A stretch of 64,000 nucleotides of DNA from JBHYDC01 sp051861205 (GTDB lineage Bacteria > Pseudomonadota > Alphaproteobacteria > Rhizobiales > Pleomorphomonadaceae), in contig JBHYDC010000004.1 in NCBI GenBank assembly GCA_051861205.1, positions 1-64,000 of the forward strand, read 5' to 3'. Numbering within the stretch: position 1 is the first letter of the stretch; every line of letters begins with the position of its first letter. The notes under the pieces were generated by a model. The model was not told where the DNA came from. It did not search any database and saw only the letters and a list, made by a program, of their open reading frames with translations. Positions 26,106 through 35,552 of this stretch are shown here, piece by piece. A program made the position numbers and the translations under genes.

Positions 26106-27620
26106 TCAGAGTGATGTCAGGAATGCAAGAAGCCTCGCCTTGTCCGCCTTGTCCAGCGACAAGACGTGGTCGCGGGAAGGCGCCGCTTCGCCGCCATGCC
26201 AGAGCACGGCCTCAAGAGGCGTCCGGGCGCGGCCGTCGTGCAGAAAGCCGGCGTTCCCGTTCACGGCCTGAGCGAGCCCAAGACCCCAGAGCGGCGTGGT
26301 ACGCCATTCCGTGCCCGACGCCCCGGCCTCCGGCCGCCCATCGGCGAGCGCAGGCCCCATATCGTGGAGCAACAGGTCCGAATAGGGCCAGATCAGTTGG
26401 AAGCGCGCAGCCGGATCCGGCGCATCGCGGCGCGTCACGAATTTCGGGGTGTGGCAGCCAGCGCAACCGGCCTCCATGAAGATCCGCTTGCCGGCGAGAA
26501 CCTCCGGATCGGCAACATCGCGGCGGGCGGGAACGGCCAGCGAGCGGGTATGGATAAGCGCAAGATCGAACATCACCGCCGACACTTCCGCTGGCCCGAA
26601 GCGGGCTTGAACCCCGGACGGCGCGGCAAGGCATTCGGTCTGAGCCTCAGTGCAATCGCCCATCGCGGAGGGCAGCGTCGTCGTGGAAAGGCCCATGTCG
26701 AGCGAGAAGGCGCGGGCCACCTGATGCTGCAAATCGGCGGTGCCGGCCTTCCACCCGAATCGGCCGAGACGGGGCGTGTCGCTGGCCGCTACGATCCAAT
26801 TCGGCCGTCCGGAAATTCCGTTGCCGTCGTGGTCGTCCGGATCCGCCCGCGCGAGGATGTCGCCCTGGTCGATCGCTTCGATAAGGCCAAGGCCGATCAT
26901 GCGCGGGGCAACGCGCAGCGACGTCATTGCTCCTGTTTTTAGAGGCCCATAGCCAAGATCGGTGATGGTAAGGCTGGGCTTACGCAAGGATACGCTCGTG
27001 CCGTCCGGCATCGTGGCTTGTTCGTTCGCCCAAGCGACGGTGATCCGACCCTCGGCCTTCACGCCGGCAACGGCCGCATCTTGCAACTGCTCGCCATAAA
27101 CCGGCTCCGGCCCCGCGCCCCCTCCCGGCAACGGAACGGCCAGCCCGACCGTGAACCCGGTCGCCGCGCCGTTCGCCGGGGCAGAGCCGCCGCCCCCGCG
27201 CGCGTGACAGGCTTGGCAGGAGCGGGCGGCGAAGAGCGGTCCGAGGCCGTCGACGGATTGCGTCGAGCTTGGCGCGGAGACCCAGAGCCGGTCGAATACC
27301 GCCTCGCCCAGACTGAATGTCGCCTTGTGATCGGCGGGCAGGTTGGACCCTGGCCAGTCGAACGCGTTCCGGTCTGGCAGTCTGAGGCTGGTGCCCGCCC
27401 CGCCGGCCATGGCCTCGAACGGCTCTGGCGCGGCGAAGGACGTTGCAGGTCTGGTCACGACGGCAATGCGTGCCCGGTCCTCGGCGGTCAAATCATAGCG
27501 GTGATCGAAGGGCGATGCCGCCGCGCCGCCTGCCATGAGTGCAAGCGCTACGAGCACTGCGGCACGCGCCCAGCCGAACGCGATTGCATGCCGCCAAACG
27601 CTGGAACCACCCCACCCCAT
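26106..27620 (-). CDS. Di-haem c-type oxidoreductase (DHOR/thiol oxidoreductase family)
   Basis: An exported cytochrome with a signal peptide (about residues 1-36 from the chosen ATG, ending AAAS) and two haem c motifs, CQACH in the N-terminal domain and CAGCH in the C-terminal domain. This architecture matches the DUF1111/di-haem oxidoreductase family that accompanies imelysins. It may oxidise or reduce iron during uptake (inference). I start it at the ATG 27618-27620, ten bases after the stop of the upstream imelysin gene; the longer frame would overlap that gene. Confidence 0.88.
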   Translation of the reverse strand: MGWGGSSVWRHAIAFGWARAAVLVALALMAGGAAASPFDHRYDLTAEDRARIAVVTRPATSFAAPEPFEAMAGGAGTSLRLPDRNAFDWPGSNLPADHKATFSLGEAVFDRLWVSAPSSTQSVDGLGPLFAARSCQACHARGGGGSAPANGAATGFTVGLAVPLPGGGAGPEPVYGEQLQDAAVAGVKAEGRITVAWANEQATMPDGTSVSLRKPSLTITDLGYGPLKTGAMTSLRVAPRMIGLGLIEAIDQGDILARADPDDHDGNGISGRPNWIVAASDTPRLGRFGWKAGTADLQHQVARAFSLDMGLSTTTLPSAMGDCTEAQTECLAAPSGVQARFGPAEVSAVMFDLALIHTRSLAVPARRDVADPEVLAGKRIFMEAGCAGCHTPKFVTRRDAPDPAARFQLIWPYSDLLLHDMGPALADGRPEAGASGTEWRTTPLWGLGLAQAVNGNAGFLHDGRARTPLEAVLWHGGEAAPSRDHVLSLDKADKARLLAFLTSL

Positions 27621-27630
27621 CCGGCAAAAC

Positions 27631-28902
27631 CTATTGAAAGACGGCCTGCGGGTCGTCGAGGCTGTCGGAGCCTTCGAACGCGATCGAGCCGAGCCCAAGC
27701 GCGGCCACGGCCCGCTCGATCGACGGCACCTGCCCAACCAGCGCATCGATCGCCGATTGCACCACGGCGTTCCCCTCAGCGTTGCCTTCGCCGATCATCT
27801 GATCATAGGCCTCGACCGTGTCGCCGCGCTCCTTCAGGCGCGTGAAGGCGGCCAAAGTCTGGTCCAGCTTGGCCGATAGCTCGGCATCCATGTCTGGTGC
27901 GGCTTCTTTCAAAAGCGCCGACAGAGACGCACCTTCGAGAAGGGTGCCGTCCAGCCGTTCATAGCGGCCGAAGTAGATGCCGTGGATGCCGACGACGTCG
28001 TTGTAATGAGAATTATGGGTGTTGTCGGAGAAGCAATCCTGCTCCTCCTCCGGGTCATGCAGCATGAGCCCGAGCTTCATGCGCTCGCCGGCAAGCTCAC
28101 CATAGGACAGCGAGCCCATGCCGGTAAGAATGGCGGCAAGGCCCTGTTTCGGATCGCCGCTCAGCAGGCCCTGCCGGGCAGCGCCGCCCTCGGCCCAATT
28201 GGCCGCCATCTCTTCGAGATCGCTGACGAGCAGCGCGGAGGCGGATGCGAGATAGGCGGCGCGGCGATCGCAGTTGCCGCCCGTGCAGGCGTTGACGTCG
28301 AAGTCGGTCGCGGTGCGGTTCCCGGCGCCAGGGCCGGTTCCGTTGAGGTCTTGGCCCCAAAGCAGAAACTCCACCGCGTGGTATCCGGCCGCGACATTCG
28401 TTTCGACGTCACCGGCTTCTTGGAGTTCGTTCGAGATGAGGTCGGGTGTGATCGCGGCCGCGTCGATTTCGGATTTGCCGACCCGGATCTTGGCGTTGGC
28501 GATGATGTTCGCCGTATAGAGCGCGTTGGCGTCGGATTCGGTGCCGTAGCTCACGTCGACATAGTCGATCAGCCCTTCGTCGAGCGGCCACGCATTCACC
28601 CGGCCCTCCCAATCATCCACGATGGGGTTGCCGAAGCGGAACACTTCGGAGCGCAGATAGGGCACCCGCGCCTTGCGCCACGCCGCGCGCGCCGCTTCAA
28701 GCGTTTCCGCGCTCGGCGTCGCTATGAGCGCCTTGACCGCTGTGTCGAGTTCGCGCGCCGATGCGGCTGAATCCGAGAACACGGCATGGCCGATTTCGAC
28801 GTAGGTTTTCACCACATCCGACGCCGTCGGAGCCGCCAGGGCCGCGCCCGTGGTGGTCAGGAGGCTCAAGAAGGCGGCTGGCAAAAGACGTCTCATCATC
28901 AT
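27631..28902 (-). CDS. Imelysin-family iron-regulated protein (IrpA-like)
   Basis: First gene of the operon, with a signal peptide (residues 1 to about 23, ending ALA) and a full-length imelysin/M75 domain of 423 residues. The signature GxHxxE is intact (GYHAVEFLLWG), and the SDNTHNSHYNDVVGI stretch is the family's second conserved region. IrpA-type proteins are needed for growth in low iron in cyanobacteria and are part of Fe acquisition systems elsewhere. The next gene upstream of the promoter is tupA, 176 bases away. Confidence 0.92.
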   Translation of the reverse strand: MMMRRLLPAAFLSLLTTTGAALAAPTASDVVKTYVEIGHAVFSDSAASARELDTAVKALIATPSAETLEAARAAWRKARVPYLRSEVFRFGNPIVDDWEGRVNAWPLDEGLIDYVDVSYGTESDANALYTANIIANAKIRVGKSEIDAAAITPDLISNELQEAGDVETNVAAGYHAVEFLLWGQDLNGTGPGAGNRTATDFDVNACTGGNCDRRAAYLASASALLVSDLEEMAANWAEGGAARQGLLSGDPKQGLAAILTGMGSLSYGELAGERMKLGLMLHDPEEEQDCFSDNTHNSHYNDVVGIHGIYFGRYERLDGTLLEGASLSALLKEAAPDMDAELSAKLDQTLAAFTRLKERGDTVEAYDQMIGEGNAEGNAVVQSAIDALVGQVPSIERAVAALGLGSIAFEGSDSLDDPQAVFQ

Positions 28903-29078
28903 CGGCTACCCCATGTCGTGGACGGCTGGACCCGCCGTCACCAAGACGGAACGACGGCATATCCGGCTACGCCCGAAACATGAATACAAAAGTCAAGTTT
29001 TAAGCGCAACCCGGAACTTTGACTTAGTCCGCGCTTTGATTGCGGCTTTTGGCAGGGGCAGTGCCAATCGATCGGCGC

Positions 29079-29918
29079 TCAGCTTCCAGCAGAATCCGCG
29101 TTGGGGAAGAACACTTGCGCCCCGTCTAAGGTGAAGCCGGCGATGGCGTCCTGACCTTCCTTAGACACGATCCAATCCACGAAAATCTGGCCGAGATCGG
29201 CTTTGACGCGTGGGAATTTGGCGGGGTTTACAACCATCACGCCATATTGGTTGAAAAGCGCCTTGTCGCCTTCCACGAGAACGGCCAGGTCGCCCTTGTT
29301 CTTGAAAGCGGCGAAGGTGGCGCGGTCGGTGAGGGTGTAGGCGCGCATGCCGGAGGCCACGTTGAGCGTCTGCCCCATGCCCGATCCGGTTTCGGAATAC
29401 CACGTCCCGGAGGCGGCCTTGGCATCCACGCCGGCTGCTTTCCAGAGCTTGAGTTCAGCCTTGTGGGTGCCGCTATCGTCGCCGCGCGACACGAAGGGTG
29501 CCTTCGCCTCGGCGATCTTCGCCAGCGCATCCGCCGCGTTCTTGCCGCCCGATACGCCGGCCGGATCCGAAGCGGGGCCGACGATCATGAAGTCGTTGTA
29601 CATGACCGGCAGGCGCTTCACGCCATAGCCCTCGGCCACGAATTTCTCTTCGTCGGCCTTGGAATGGACGAACAGAACGTCGCCATCGCCGTTCATCGCA
29701 TTCTTGATCGCCTGGCCCGTACCAACGGCCACCACATCCACACGGATGCCGGTCTTGGCCTGAAAAATCGGCAGGAGATAATCAAACAAACCGGAGTTGG
29801 CCGTCGATGTCGTGGATTGCACGACGATGGATTTCTCCGCCGCTACTGTCGTGCCGAGCGAGGCAAGGCCAAGCGCGACCGCGCCGGCGAGAGCCATGAA
29901 AAAGCGCCGTGAAATCAT
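29079..29918 (-). CDS. tupA: Tungstate ABC transporter substrate-binding protein
   Basis: Periplasmic binding protein with a signal peptide (residues 1 to about 27, ending VAA). The conserved TupA ligand loop STTSTANSGL opens the mature protein, and GTGQA, GDGDVLFVH and RGDDSGTHK follow; these distinguish TupA-type from ModA-type proteins. It should bind tungstate with high affinity, although molybdate binding cannot be excluded. It is the third gene of tupB-tupC-tupA, 24 bases after tupC. Confidence 0.9.
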   Translation of the reverse strand: MISRRFFMALAGAVALGLASLGTTVAAEKSIVVQSTTSTANSGLFDYLLPIFQAKTGIRVDVVAVGTGQAIKNAMNGDGDVLFVHSKADEEKFVAEGYGVKRLPVMYNDFMIVGPASDPAGVSGGKNAADALAKIAEAKAPFVSRGDDSGTHKAELKLWKAAGVDAKAASGTWYSETGSGMGQTLNVASGMRAYTLTDRATFAAFKNKGDLAVLVEGDKALFNQYGVMVVNPAKFPRVKADLGQIFVDWIVSKEGQDAIAGFTLDGAQVFFPNADSAGS

Positions 29919-29942
29919 GGTGAAGTCCTTGCTGTTTGGTGT

Positions 29943-30737
29943 TCAAAGGAAAAGTCGCCCCGCGAGATAGGCCTTTGCGGCCTCCGATCGGGGATCGTCG
30001 AAGAAGGCGCCGCCGCCCGCCCGCTCCGCGATGCGGCCCTGGCTGAGGAACACGACGTCGTCGCCAAGCCTGCGGGCCTGCGCCACGTCATGCGTGACAA
30101 GGATCGCGCGCGTTCCAAGCGAGACGGCATCCCGGATCATCGTTTCGATTGCGGCAACGGACGCCGGATCGAGGCTCGCGGTCGGCTCGTCGAGGAGCAG
30201 CACGTCCGGTTCGCTCGCCAGCGCCCGCACCAAGGCCAGCCGCTGCTGTTCGCCGCCGGAGAGAAGGCGGGCCGGTTGCCGCGCGAGGGCGCCAAGGCCG
30301 CCCCGCTCCAGCGCCGCAAGCGCCCGCCGGTTCACGTCGCGAACGCCGCGAAGGCGCAGAACGAAGGCCACATTGGCAAGCACGGATCGCCGCAAAAGCA
30401 CCGGCCGCTGGAACACGAGCGACTGCCGCATGCGGACGGCAGGATCCCCCGCCGGCCGCCCTGCCCATCTGATGTGGCCGGAGGTCGGCGTGAGCAGCCC
30501 GTTGATCAGCCTGAGAAGAACGCTTTTGCCCGCCCCGTTCGGACCGAGCAGCACGGTGAGGCCGCCAGCCCCGAAGCTAAGATCGATGCCCTCCAGAATG
30601 CGCCGTCCGCCGATTTGGAACGTCACACCGTCCAGCACCAGCGGCAATATCGGTTCCCTTGCCACCTGGAGCGTGGCCGGCAGGGCCGGGATTCCCAGGA
30701 ATCGCCGGGGCAGGGCGGAAATCGCGCCGACCGTCAT
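29943..30737 (-). CDS. tupC: Tungstate ABC transporter ATP-binding protein
   Basis: ABC ATPase with Walker A GPNGAGKS, a Q-loop near VFQRP, signature LLSGGEQQR, Walker B VLLLDEPTAS and the switch histidine in LVTHD. About 35 residues precede the canonical domain. The start overlaps the stop of tupB by four bases, so the two are coupled. It energises uptake through TupB. Confidence 0.9.
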   Translation of the reverse strand: MTVGAISALPRRFLGIPALPATLQVAREPILPLVLDGVTFQIGGRRILEGIDLSFGAGGLTVLLGPNGAGKSVLLRLINGLLTPTSGHIRWAGRPAGDPAVRMRQSLVFQRPVLLRRSVLANVAFVLRLRGVRDVNRRALAALERGGLGALARQPARLLSGGEQQRLALVRALASEPDVLLLDEPTASLDPASVAAIETMIRDAVSLGTRAILVTHDVAQARRLGDDVVFLSQGRIAERAGGGAFFDDPRSEAAKAYLAGRLFL

Positions 30738-31438
30738 GATGTGGCCCCTTCCGCCTTGAGGCGAAGACCCATGACGGCCGCGTTCACGACGAGGGCGAGC
30801 AGCAGGAGTACGAAGCCGAGCGCGAGCGCCAGCGCGAGATCGCCCTTCGAGGTTTCAAGCGCGATCGCCGTGGTCATCACCCGCGTCACGTGATCGATGT
30901 TGCCGCCCACGATGATCACCGCTCCAACCTCGGCAATCGCCCGCCCGAAGCCGGCGAGCGCGACGGTGGCAAGCGCCGTGCGCCCATCCCAAAGCAGCGC
31001 GGCCACGGCCGTCGGCGCCGGCACCACCATCGAGCGGAACGCCTCGTCATATTCGCGCGCGAGATGTTCGACGGTCTGACGCGTGAGCGCGGCGACGATC
31101 GGCGTGACCAGTACGGCCTGCGCGATCACCATAGCCGTCGGCGTATAGAGGAGACGGAAGGCTCCGAGCGGACCGGCGTTGGACAGCGCCATATAGATCA
31201 GGAGGCCGATCACCACGGGCGGCAGCCCCATCAACGCGTTGAGAAGCACCACGACCGCTCCCCGGCCGGGAAAGCGGGCAAAGCCGGTCAGCGCACCAAG
31301 CGGAAATCCAATCACGCAGGCAATGAACACCGCCGAGAGCGAGACCGCCAGGGAACGGCCCACCACTTCAAGCAGGTCCGCATCGCCCTGCAAGATCAGT
31401 GCGCCGGCCACGCGGAAGGCGGCCCCGAAGTCCTGCAT
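30734..31438 (-). CDS. tupB: Tungstate ABC transporter permease
   Basis: About six membrane helices of the molybdate/tungstate permease type. The cytoplasmic coupling loop (EYDEAFRSM to the AIAEVGAVIIVGGNIDHVTRVMTTAI region) matches TupB. I start it at the ATG 31436-31438, which has GGAGG eight bases upstream; the frame continues 29 codons further without support. It is the first gene of the tup operon, and its promoter region is shared with the divergent LacI regulator. Confidence 0.9.
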   Translation of the reverse strand: MQDFGAAFRVAGALILQGDADLLEVVGRSLAVSLSAVFIACVIGFPLGALTGFARFPGRGAVVVLLNALMGLPPVVIGLLIYMALSNAGPLGAFRLLYTPTAMVIAQAVLVTPIVAALTRQTVEHLAREYDEAFRSMVVPAPTAVAALLWDGRTALATVALAGFGRAIAEVGAVIIVGGNIDHVTRVMTTAIALETSKGDLALALALGFVLLLLALVVNAAVMGLRLKAEGATS

Positions 31439-31623
31439 GAATAAACCTCCGTTCCGTTGTTTCTTCCGCGCCGCGAACGGCTTTGTCCAATCGGTAGCAG
31501 CTATCGACCGATCGGAGCGGCGCACTCTCTGCGGGGTTTCGCGCGTCGTAACGGGCTTGACGATGTGATCCCTTAAAGATACTGAGGCAATGTCATCATT
31601 TTGTGAGAACCGGTTCGCTCTCG

Positions 31624-32646
31624 ATGAAGGTCACGCTCAAAGACGTCGCCGATGCGGCCGGCGTTTCCGTCGCAACTGTGGACCGCGTTCTGAACGGCCG
31701 TGAAGGCGTGCGAACGGGAACTATGGAGAAGGTTGAGACGGCGATCCGCAGTCTTGGCTATGCGCCGTCCAGCTTGGCATCGCGTATCCAGCCGCCGAAC
31801 CGGCGGTTCGTGTTCATTATGCCGGCCGGCCGAAACGCTTTCTTTTCCGCGCTCGCCGATAGTGTTTCTAAGCTCGGCGAATGGCTGCCGTTTTCAGGCT
31901 CTACCTATAGCGTCAAGCACGTCGACGTGTTCGACGGCCCGGCGGTGGCCGCAGCGCTCGCGGAAACCCGCTTCGCCGACTTCGACGGCGTGGCTGTTGC
32001 CGCGCTGGACCATCCTGCCGTGCGCGAGGAGATCAACTCCCTTAAGCAGCGCGGCATCGCCGTGGTGACGCTGGTTTCCGACGTGCCGAGTTCCCGGCGC
32101 GATTGGTATGTGGGCATCGACAACACGGCGGCCGGGCGCACGGCCGCAACACTGCTCGGTCGCTTCTTACCGAACCGCAAGGGAAAAGTGGCGCTGATCG
32201 CCGGTTCCCTCTCGCTGCGCGACCACGCCGAGCGCCGTTTCGGTTTCGAGCAGGTGATCGCCGAGGACTTTCCCGACGTCGAGGTGATCGCCGTGCGCGA
32301 AGGCCGCGATGATCCCACCCGCGTCAACACGCTGACCGCCGAACTTCTGCGCGACCATGGCGACCTCGCCGGTCTCTATAATGTCGGCGCGGGTAACGAG
32401 GGCGTCGTCGCGGCGCTGGAGCGGGCTTCGCGCACCGCGCATGTCGTTTACATCGCCCACGAACTCACCGACACCAACCGTGCCGCGTTGATGCGCGGCA
32501 CGATCGATGCGCTGATCGGACAAGACGCCGGGAATGAGGCCCGCTCGGCGGCGCGGCTTCTCCAGGCGCTCGCGAACGGGTGGCCGATCGTGGATGATCA
32601 AGAGCAGATCGGAATCGATATCTTTATGCGCGACAATGTGCGCTGA
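31624..32646 (+). CDS. LacI-family regulator, probably of xylose use
   Basis: The N-terminal HTH (VTLKDVADAAGVSVATVDRVLNG, residues 3-25) is a textbook LacI headpiece, followed by a periplasmic-binding-protein-like effector domain (about 60-340). It lies 33 bases before xylB on the same strand, so it probably senses xylose or a related sugar and controls xylBA. I start it at ATG 31624, where the headpiece begins. No operator dyad stands out in the 185 bases upstream. Confidence 0.88.
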   Translation: MKVTLKDVADAAGVSVATVDRVLNGREGVRTGTMEKVETAIRSLGYAPSSLASRIQPPNRRFVFIMPAGRNAFFSALADSVSKLGEWLPFSGSTYSVKHVDVFDGPAVAAALAETRFADFDGVAVAALDHPAVREEINSLKQRGIAVVTLVSDVPSSRRDWYVGIDNTAAGRTAATLLGRFLPNRKGKVALIAGSLSLRDHAERRFGFEQVIAEDFPDVEVIAVREGRDDPTRVNTLTAELLRDHGDLAGLYNVGAGNEGVVAALERASRTAHVVYIAHELTDTNRAALMRGTIDALIGQDAGNEARSAARLLQALANGWPIVDDQEQIGIDIFMRDNVR

Positions 32647-32679
32647 CGGCCCAGGAAGACCATAAAAGGGAGAGGCATC

Positions 32680-34140
32680 GTGGCCACATATCTTGGTATT
32701 GATATCGGCACGTCGTCCGTGAAGGCGGTTCTGAACGGGGCGGATGAGGTGATCATCGCCAGCGCGTCGGCCCCCCTTGAGGTGGCGCGCCCGCATCCTG
32801 GATGGTCCGAGCAGAACCCCGATGATTGGATCGCCGCAACCGCTGCGGTGCTCGACAGCCTCGCCGCCAGCCATCCGGCAGAGCTTGCCGCCGTTCGGGG
32901 TATTGGGCTGTCCGGTCAGATGCACGGCGCCACCTTGCTCGATGCTGCCGACAAGCCGCTCCGGCCCGCGATCCTGTGGAACGATGGCCGTTCGGCCGCC
33001 GAATGCGCTGAGATCGAGGCGGCCTGTCCGGCTTCGCGCGCGATTTCCGGCAACATCGCCATGGCCGGCTTCACCGCGCCCAAGCTGCTGTGGGTGCAAA
33101 AGCACGAGCCGGACATCTTCGCCCGCACCGCCAAGGTGCTGCTCCCGAAGGATTACGTGCGCCTGTGGCTGACCGGCGAACACGTGTCCGACATGTCGGA
33201 TTCCGCCGGAACGCTCTGGCTGGACGTGCGCCGCCGCGATTGGTCGGACGACCTTCTCGCCGTCACGGGCCTTACCCGCCAGCACATGCCGCGCCTTGTG
33301 GAGGGCACGGCGGTGTCCGGCCGGCTGCGATCGGAACTGGCGTCGCGCTGGGGCCTTGCCGGCCTGCCGGTGGTGGCGGGCGGTGGCGGCGACAATGCCG
33401 CGAGCGCGGTCGGCATGGGTGCCGTCAAGCCCGGCGTGGCCTTCGCCTCGCTTGGCACATCCGGCGTGCTGTTTGTTTCCAACGCCAGCTTTTCCCCCAA
33501 TACCGACGGCGCGGTGCACGCCTTCTGCCACGCGGTGCCCGGTACATGGCACCAGATGGGCGTGATCCTGTCGGCCACCGCGAGCCTGGAATGGCTGTCG
33601 CATCTGTTGCAGGCGCCTGCCCCCGAACTCACGCGCGGCCTCGATCCGAAACCGACCGCCCCGTCGCCCGTCTTGTTCCTGCCCTATCTTTCCGGCGAAC
33701 GAACCCCCCACAACGATGCCCGCGCACGCGGCGCCTTTGTGGGATTGGCGCATGAAACGGGCCGGGAGGTGCTGACTCAGGCCGTTCTGGAAGGTGTCGC
33801 CTTTGCCTTCCGCGATAGTCTGCGCGTTTTGAACGACGCCGGCACCGACATCGACCGCGCCTTCGCCGTGGGCGGCGGATCGCGCTCGCAGGCGTGGCTG
33901 ACGATCCTCGCCTCCGTGCTCAACCGCCCGCTCGACATCACCGCCGAGGGCGACTTCGGCGGGGCGTTCGGCGCGGCCCGCCTTGGCCGGGTGGCTGCGA
34001 CGGGCGACGACCCGTTCGAAACATTGACCCCGCCGCCCGTCGCCCGCACCGTGGAGCCCGATCCCGGTCTCGTTTCGGCCTATGCCGAGCGTTATGAGAC
34101 CTTCCGCTCGCTCTATCCCGCTTTGAAGCAAGCCTTCTGA
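32680..34140 (+). CDS. xylB: Xylulokinase
   Basis: FGGY-family kinase that phosphorylates D-xylulose to xylulose-5-phosphate. The N-terminal phosphate motif YLGIDIGTSSVKAVL, the QMHG substrate motif, the GGGGDNAA hinge and the C-terminal GGGSRSQAW adenosine motif are all present. At 486 residues it has the usual length. The start is GTG with a strong GGGAGAGG ribosome binding site. The adjacent xylose isomerase supports xylulose as the substrate. Confidence 0.95.
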   Translation: MATYLGIDIGTSSVKAVLNGADEVIIASASAPLEVARPHPGWSEQNPDDWIAATAAVLDSLAASHPAELAAVRGIGLSGQMHGATLLDAADKPLRPAILWNDGRSAAECAEIEAACPASRAISGNIAMAGFTAPKLLWVQKHEPDIFARTAKVLLPKDYVRLWLTGEHVSDMSDSAGTLWLDVRRRDWSDDLLAVTGLTRQHMPRLVEGTAVSGRLRSELASRWGLAGLPVVAGGGGDNAASAVGMGAVKPGVAFASLGTSGVLFVSNASFSPNTDGAVHAFCHAVPGTWHQMGVILSATASLEWLSHLLQAPAPELTRGLDPKPTAPSPVLFLPYLSGERTPHNDARARGAFVGLAHETGREVLTQAVLEGVAFAFRDSLRVLNDAGTDIDRAFAVGGGSRSQAWLTILASVLNRPLDITAEGDFGGAFGAARLGRVAATGDDPFETLTPPPVARTVEPDPGLVSAYAERYETFRSLYPALKQAF

Positions 34141-34170
34141 AACCAACAATCGTGAAGTGAGGTAATGCCC

Positions 34171-35487
34171 ATGTCCGCTCCCTTCTTCGGCTCCATCACG
34201 CCCGTTCCCTATGCCGGCCCCGAAAGCCGCAGCCCGCTTGCCTATCGCTGGTACGACAAGAACCACGTCGTGCTCGGCAAGCGCATGGAAGATCATCTGC
34301 GCTTCGCCGTGTGCTACTGGCACTCGTTCGCTTGGCCGGGCGGCGATCCGTTCGGCGGCGCCACCTTCGAGCGTCCCTGGTTCGGCGGCGGCGACGAGAT
34401 GGCGATGGCGCGCCACAAGGCCGAAGTGGCCTTCGACTTGTTCACCATCCTCGGCGTGCCGTTCTACACCTTCCATGACCGCGACGTGGCGCCGGAAGGC
34501 GCGAGCCTTGCCGAGTCCAATCGCAATGTGCGCGAGATCGCCGAGATCTTCGCCCGCAAGCAGCAGGACACGGGCATCAATCTGCTCTGGGGTACCGCAA
34601 ACCTCTTCTCCAACCGCCGCTTCATGGCCGGCGCCGCCACCAATCCGGATCCAGAGGTGTTCGCCTATTCCGCCGCGCAGGTGAAGAACGCGATGGACGT
34701 AACGCGCGAGCTTGGCGGCCAGAACTACGTGCTCTGGGGTGGCCGCGAGGGCTATGAAACCCTGCTCAACACCGACCTGAAGCGCGAATTCGCCCAGGCC
34801 GGTCGCTTCCTCTCCATGGTTGTCGACTATAAGCACCGCACCGGCTTCAAGGGCGCGATCCTGATCGAGCCCAAGCCCAAGGAGCCGACCAAGCATCAAT
34901 ACGACTATGACGTGCAGACGGTGTATTCCTTCCTGAAGGCCTATGGGCTGGAGAAGGAAGTTCAGGTCAACATCGAGCAGAACCATGCGATCCTGGCTGG
35001 TCATAGCTTCGAGCACGAGCTTGCCATGGCCGGCGCGCTCGGCATCTTCGGTTCGGTGGACCTCAACCGCGGCGACGATCGCCTGGGCTGGGATACCGAC
35101 CAATTCGGTATGAACGTCGCCGAACTCACCCTCGCCATGGTCGAAATCCTGCGCGCGGGCGGCTTCACCACCGGCGGCTTCAACTTCGACGCCAAGATCC
35201 GCCGCCAGAGCCTCGACGCCGAAGACCTCGTCGTGGCGCACGTAGCCTCGATCGACGCCATGGCGAAGGCTTTGCTCAACGCCGCCGCGATCCTCGAAGA
35301 CGGCACGCTGCAAGGCTTCGTCGACAACCGCTACGCCGGTTGGAATGGCGCTGAAGCCAAGGCGATCCTGGCCGGCGAGCGCACCCTCGAAGACCTCGCC
35401 GCCTATGTCGAGACCAACGGCACGAACCCGCAGCCGAAAAGCGGCAAGCAGGAATGGCTGGAAGCGCTGGTCAACCGCTTCTGCTGA
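34171..35487 (+). CDS. xylA: Xylose isomerase
   Basis: Interconverts D-xylose and D-xylulose with two divalent metals. From the ATG at 34171, catalytic H102 and D105 lie in the FHDRDVAPEG motif, and the metal-binding IEPKPKEPTKHQYDYD region and NHAILAGHSFEHE follow. I prefer 34171 over the ATG at 34165, because the GTGAGG ribosome binding site ends eight bases before the former and only two before the latter. It is the last gene of the xylose operon; the 18-bp inverted repeat of the next operon begins 22 bases after its stop. Confidence 0.96.
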   Translation: MSAPFFGSITPVPYAGPESRSPLAYRWYDKNHVVLGKRMEDHLRFAVCYWHSFAWPGGDPFGGATFERPWFGGGDEMAMARHKAEVAFDLFTILGVPFYTFHDRDVAPEGASLAESNRNVREIAEIFARKQQDTGINLLWGTANLFSNRRFMAGAATNPDPEVFAYSAAQVKNAMDVTRELGGQNYVLWGGREGYETLLNTDLKREFAQAGRFLSMVVDYKHRTGFKGAILIEPKPKEPTKHQYDYDVQTVYSFLKAYGLEKEVQVNIEQNHAILAGHSFEHELAMAGALGIFGSVDLNRGDDRLGWDTDQFGMNVAELTLAMVEILRAGGFTTGGFNFDAKIRRQSLDAEDLVVAHVASIDAMAKALLNAAAILEDGTLQGFVDNRYAGWNGAEAKAILAGERTLEDLAAYVETNGTNPQPKSGKQEWLEALVNRFC

Positions 35488-35509
35488 GTGGGCTACGTCC
35501 CTTGATCAC

Positions 35510-35548
35510 CCCTCCAGTTTGTAATACTGTGTATTACAAACTGGAGGG
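35510..35548. promoter_or_regulatory. Perfect 18-bp inverted repeat, likely RHH autoregulatory operator
   Basis: Left arm CCCTCCAGTTTGTAATAC (35510-35527), spacer TGT, right arm its exact complement (35531-35548). The right arm contains the GGAGGG ribosome binding site of the antitoxin. RHH antitoxins bind such dyads to repress their own operon. In RNA it would also fold into an 18-bp hairpin burying the ribosome binding site, so read-through from xylA would give poor translation of the antitoxin. Confidence 0.8.
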
Positions 35549-35552
35549 TCCG

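Noticed and set aside
32167..35313. 1048-residue frame on the minus strand across the xylose operon
   Set aside because: It is opposite xylB and xylA and the regulator, with no recognisable domain; typical of GC-rich shadow frames.
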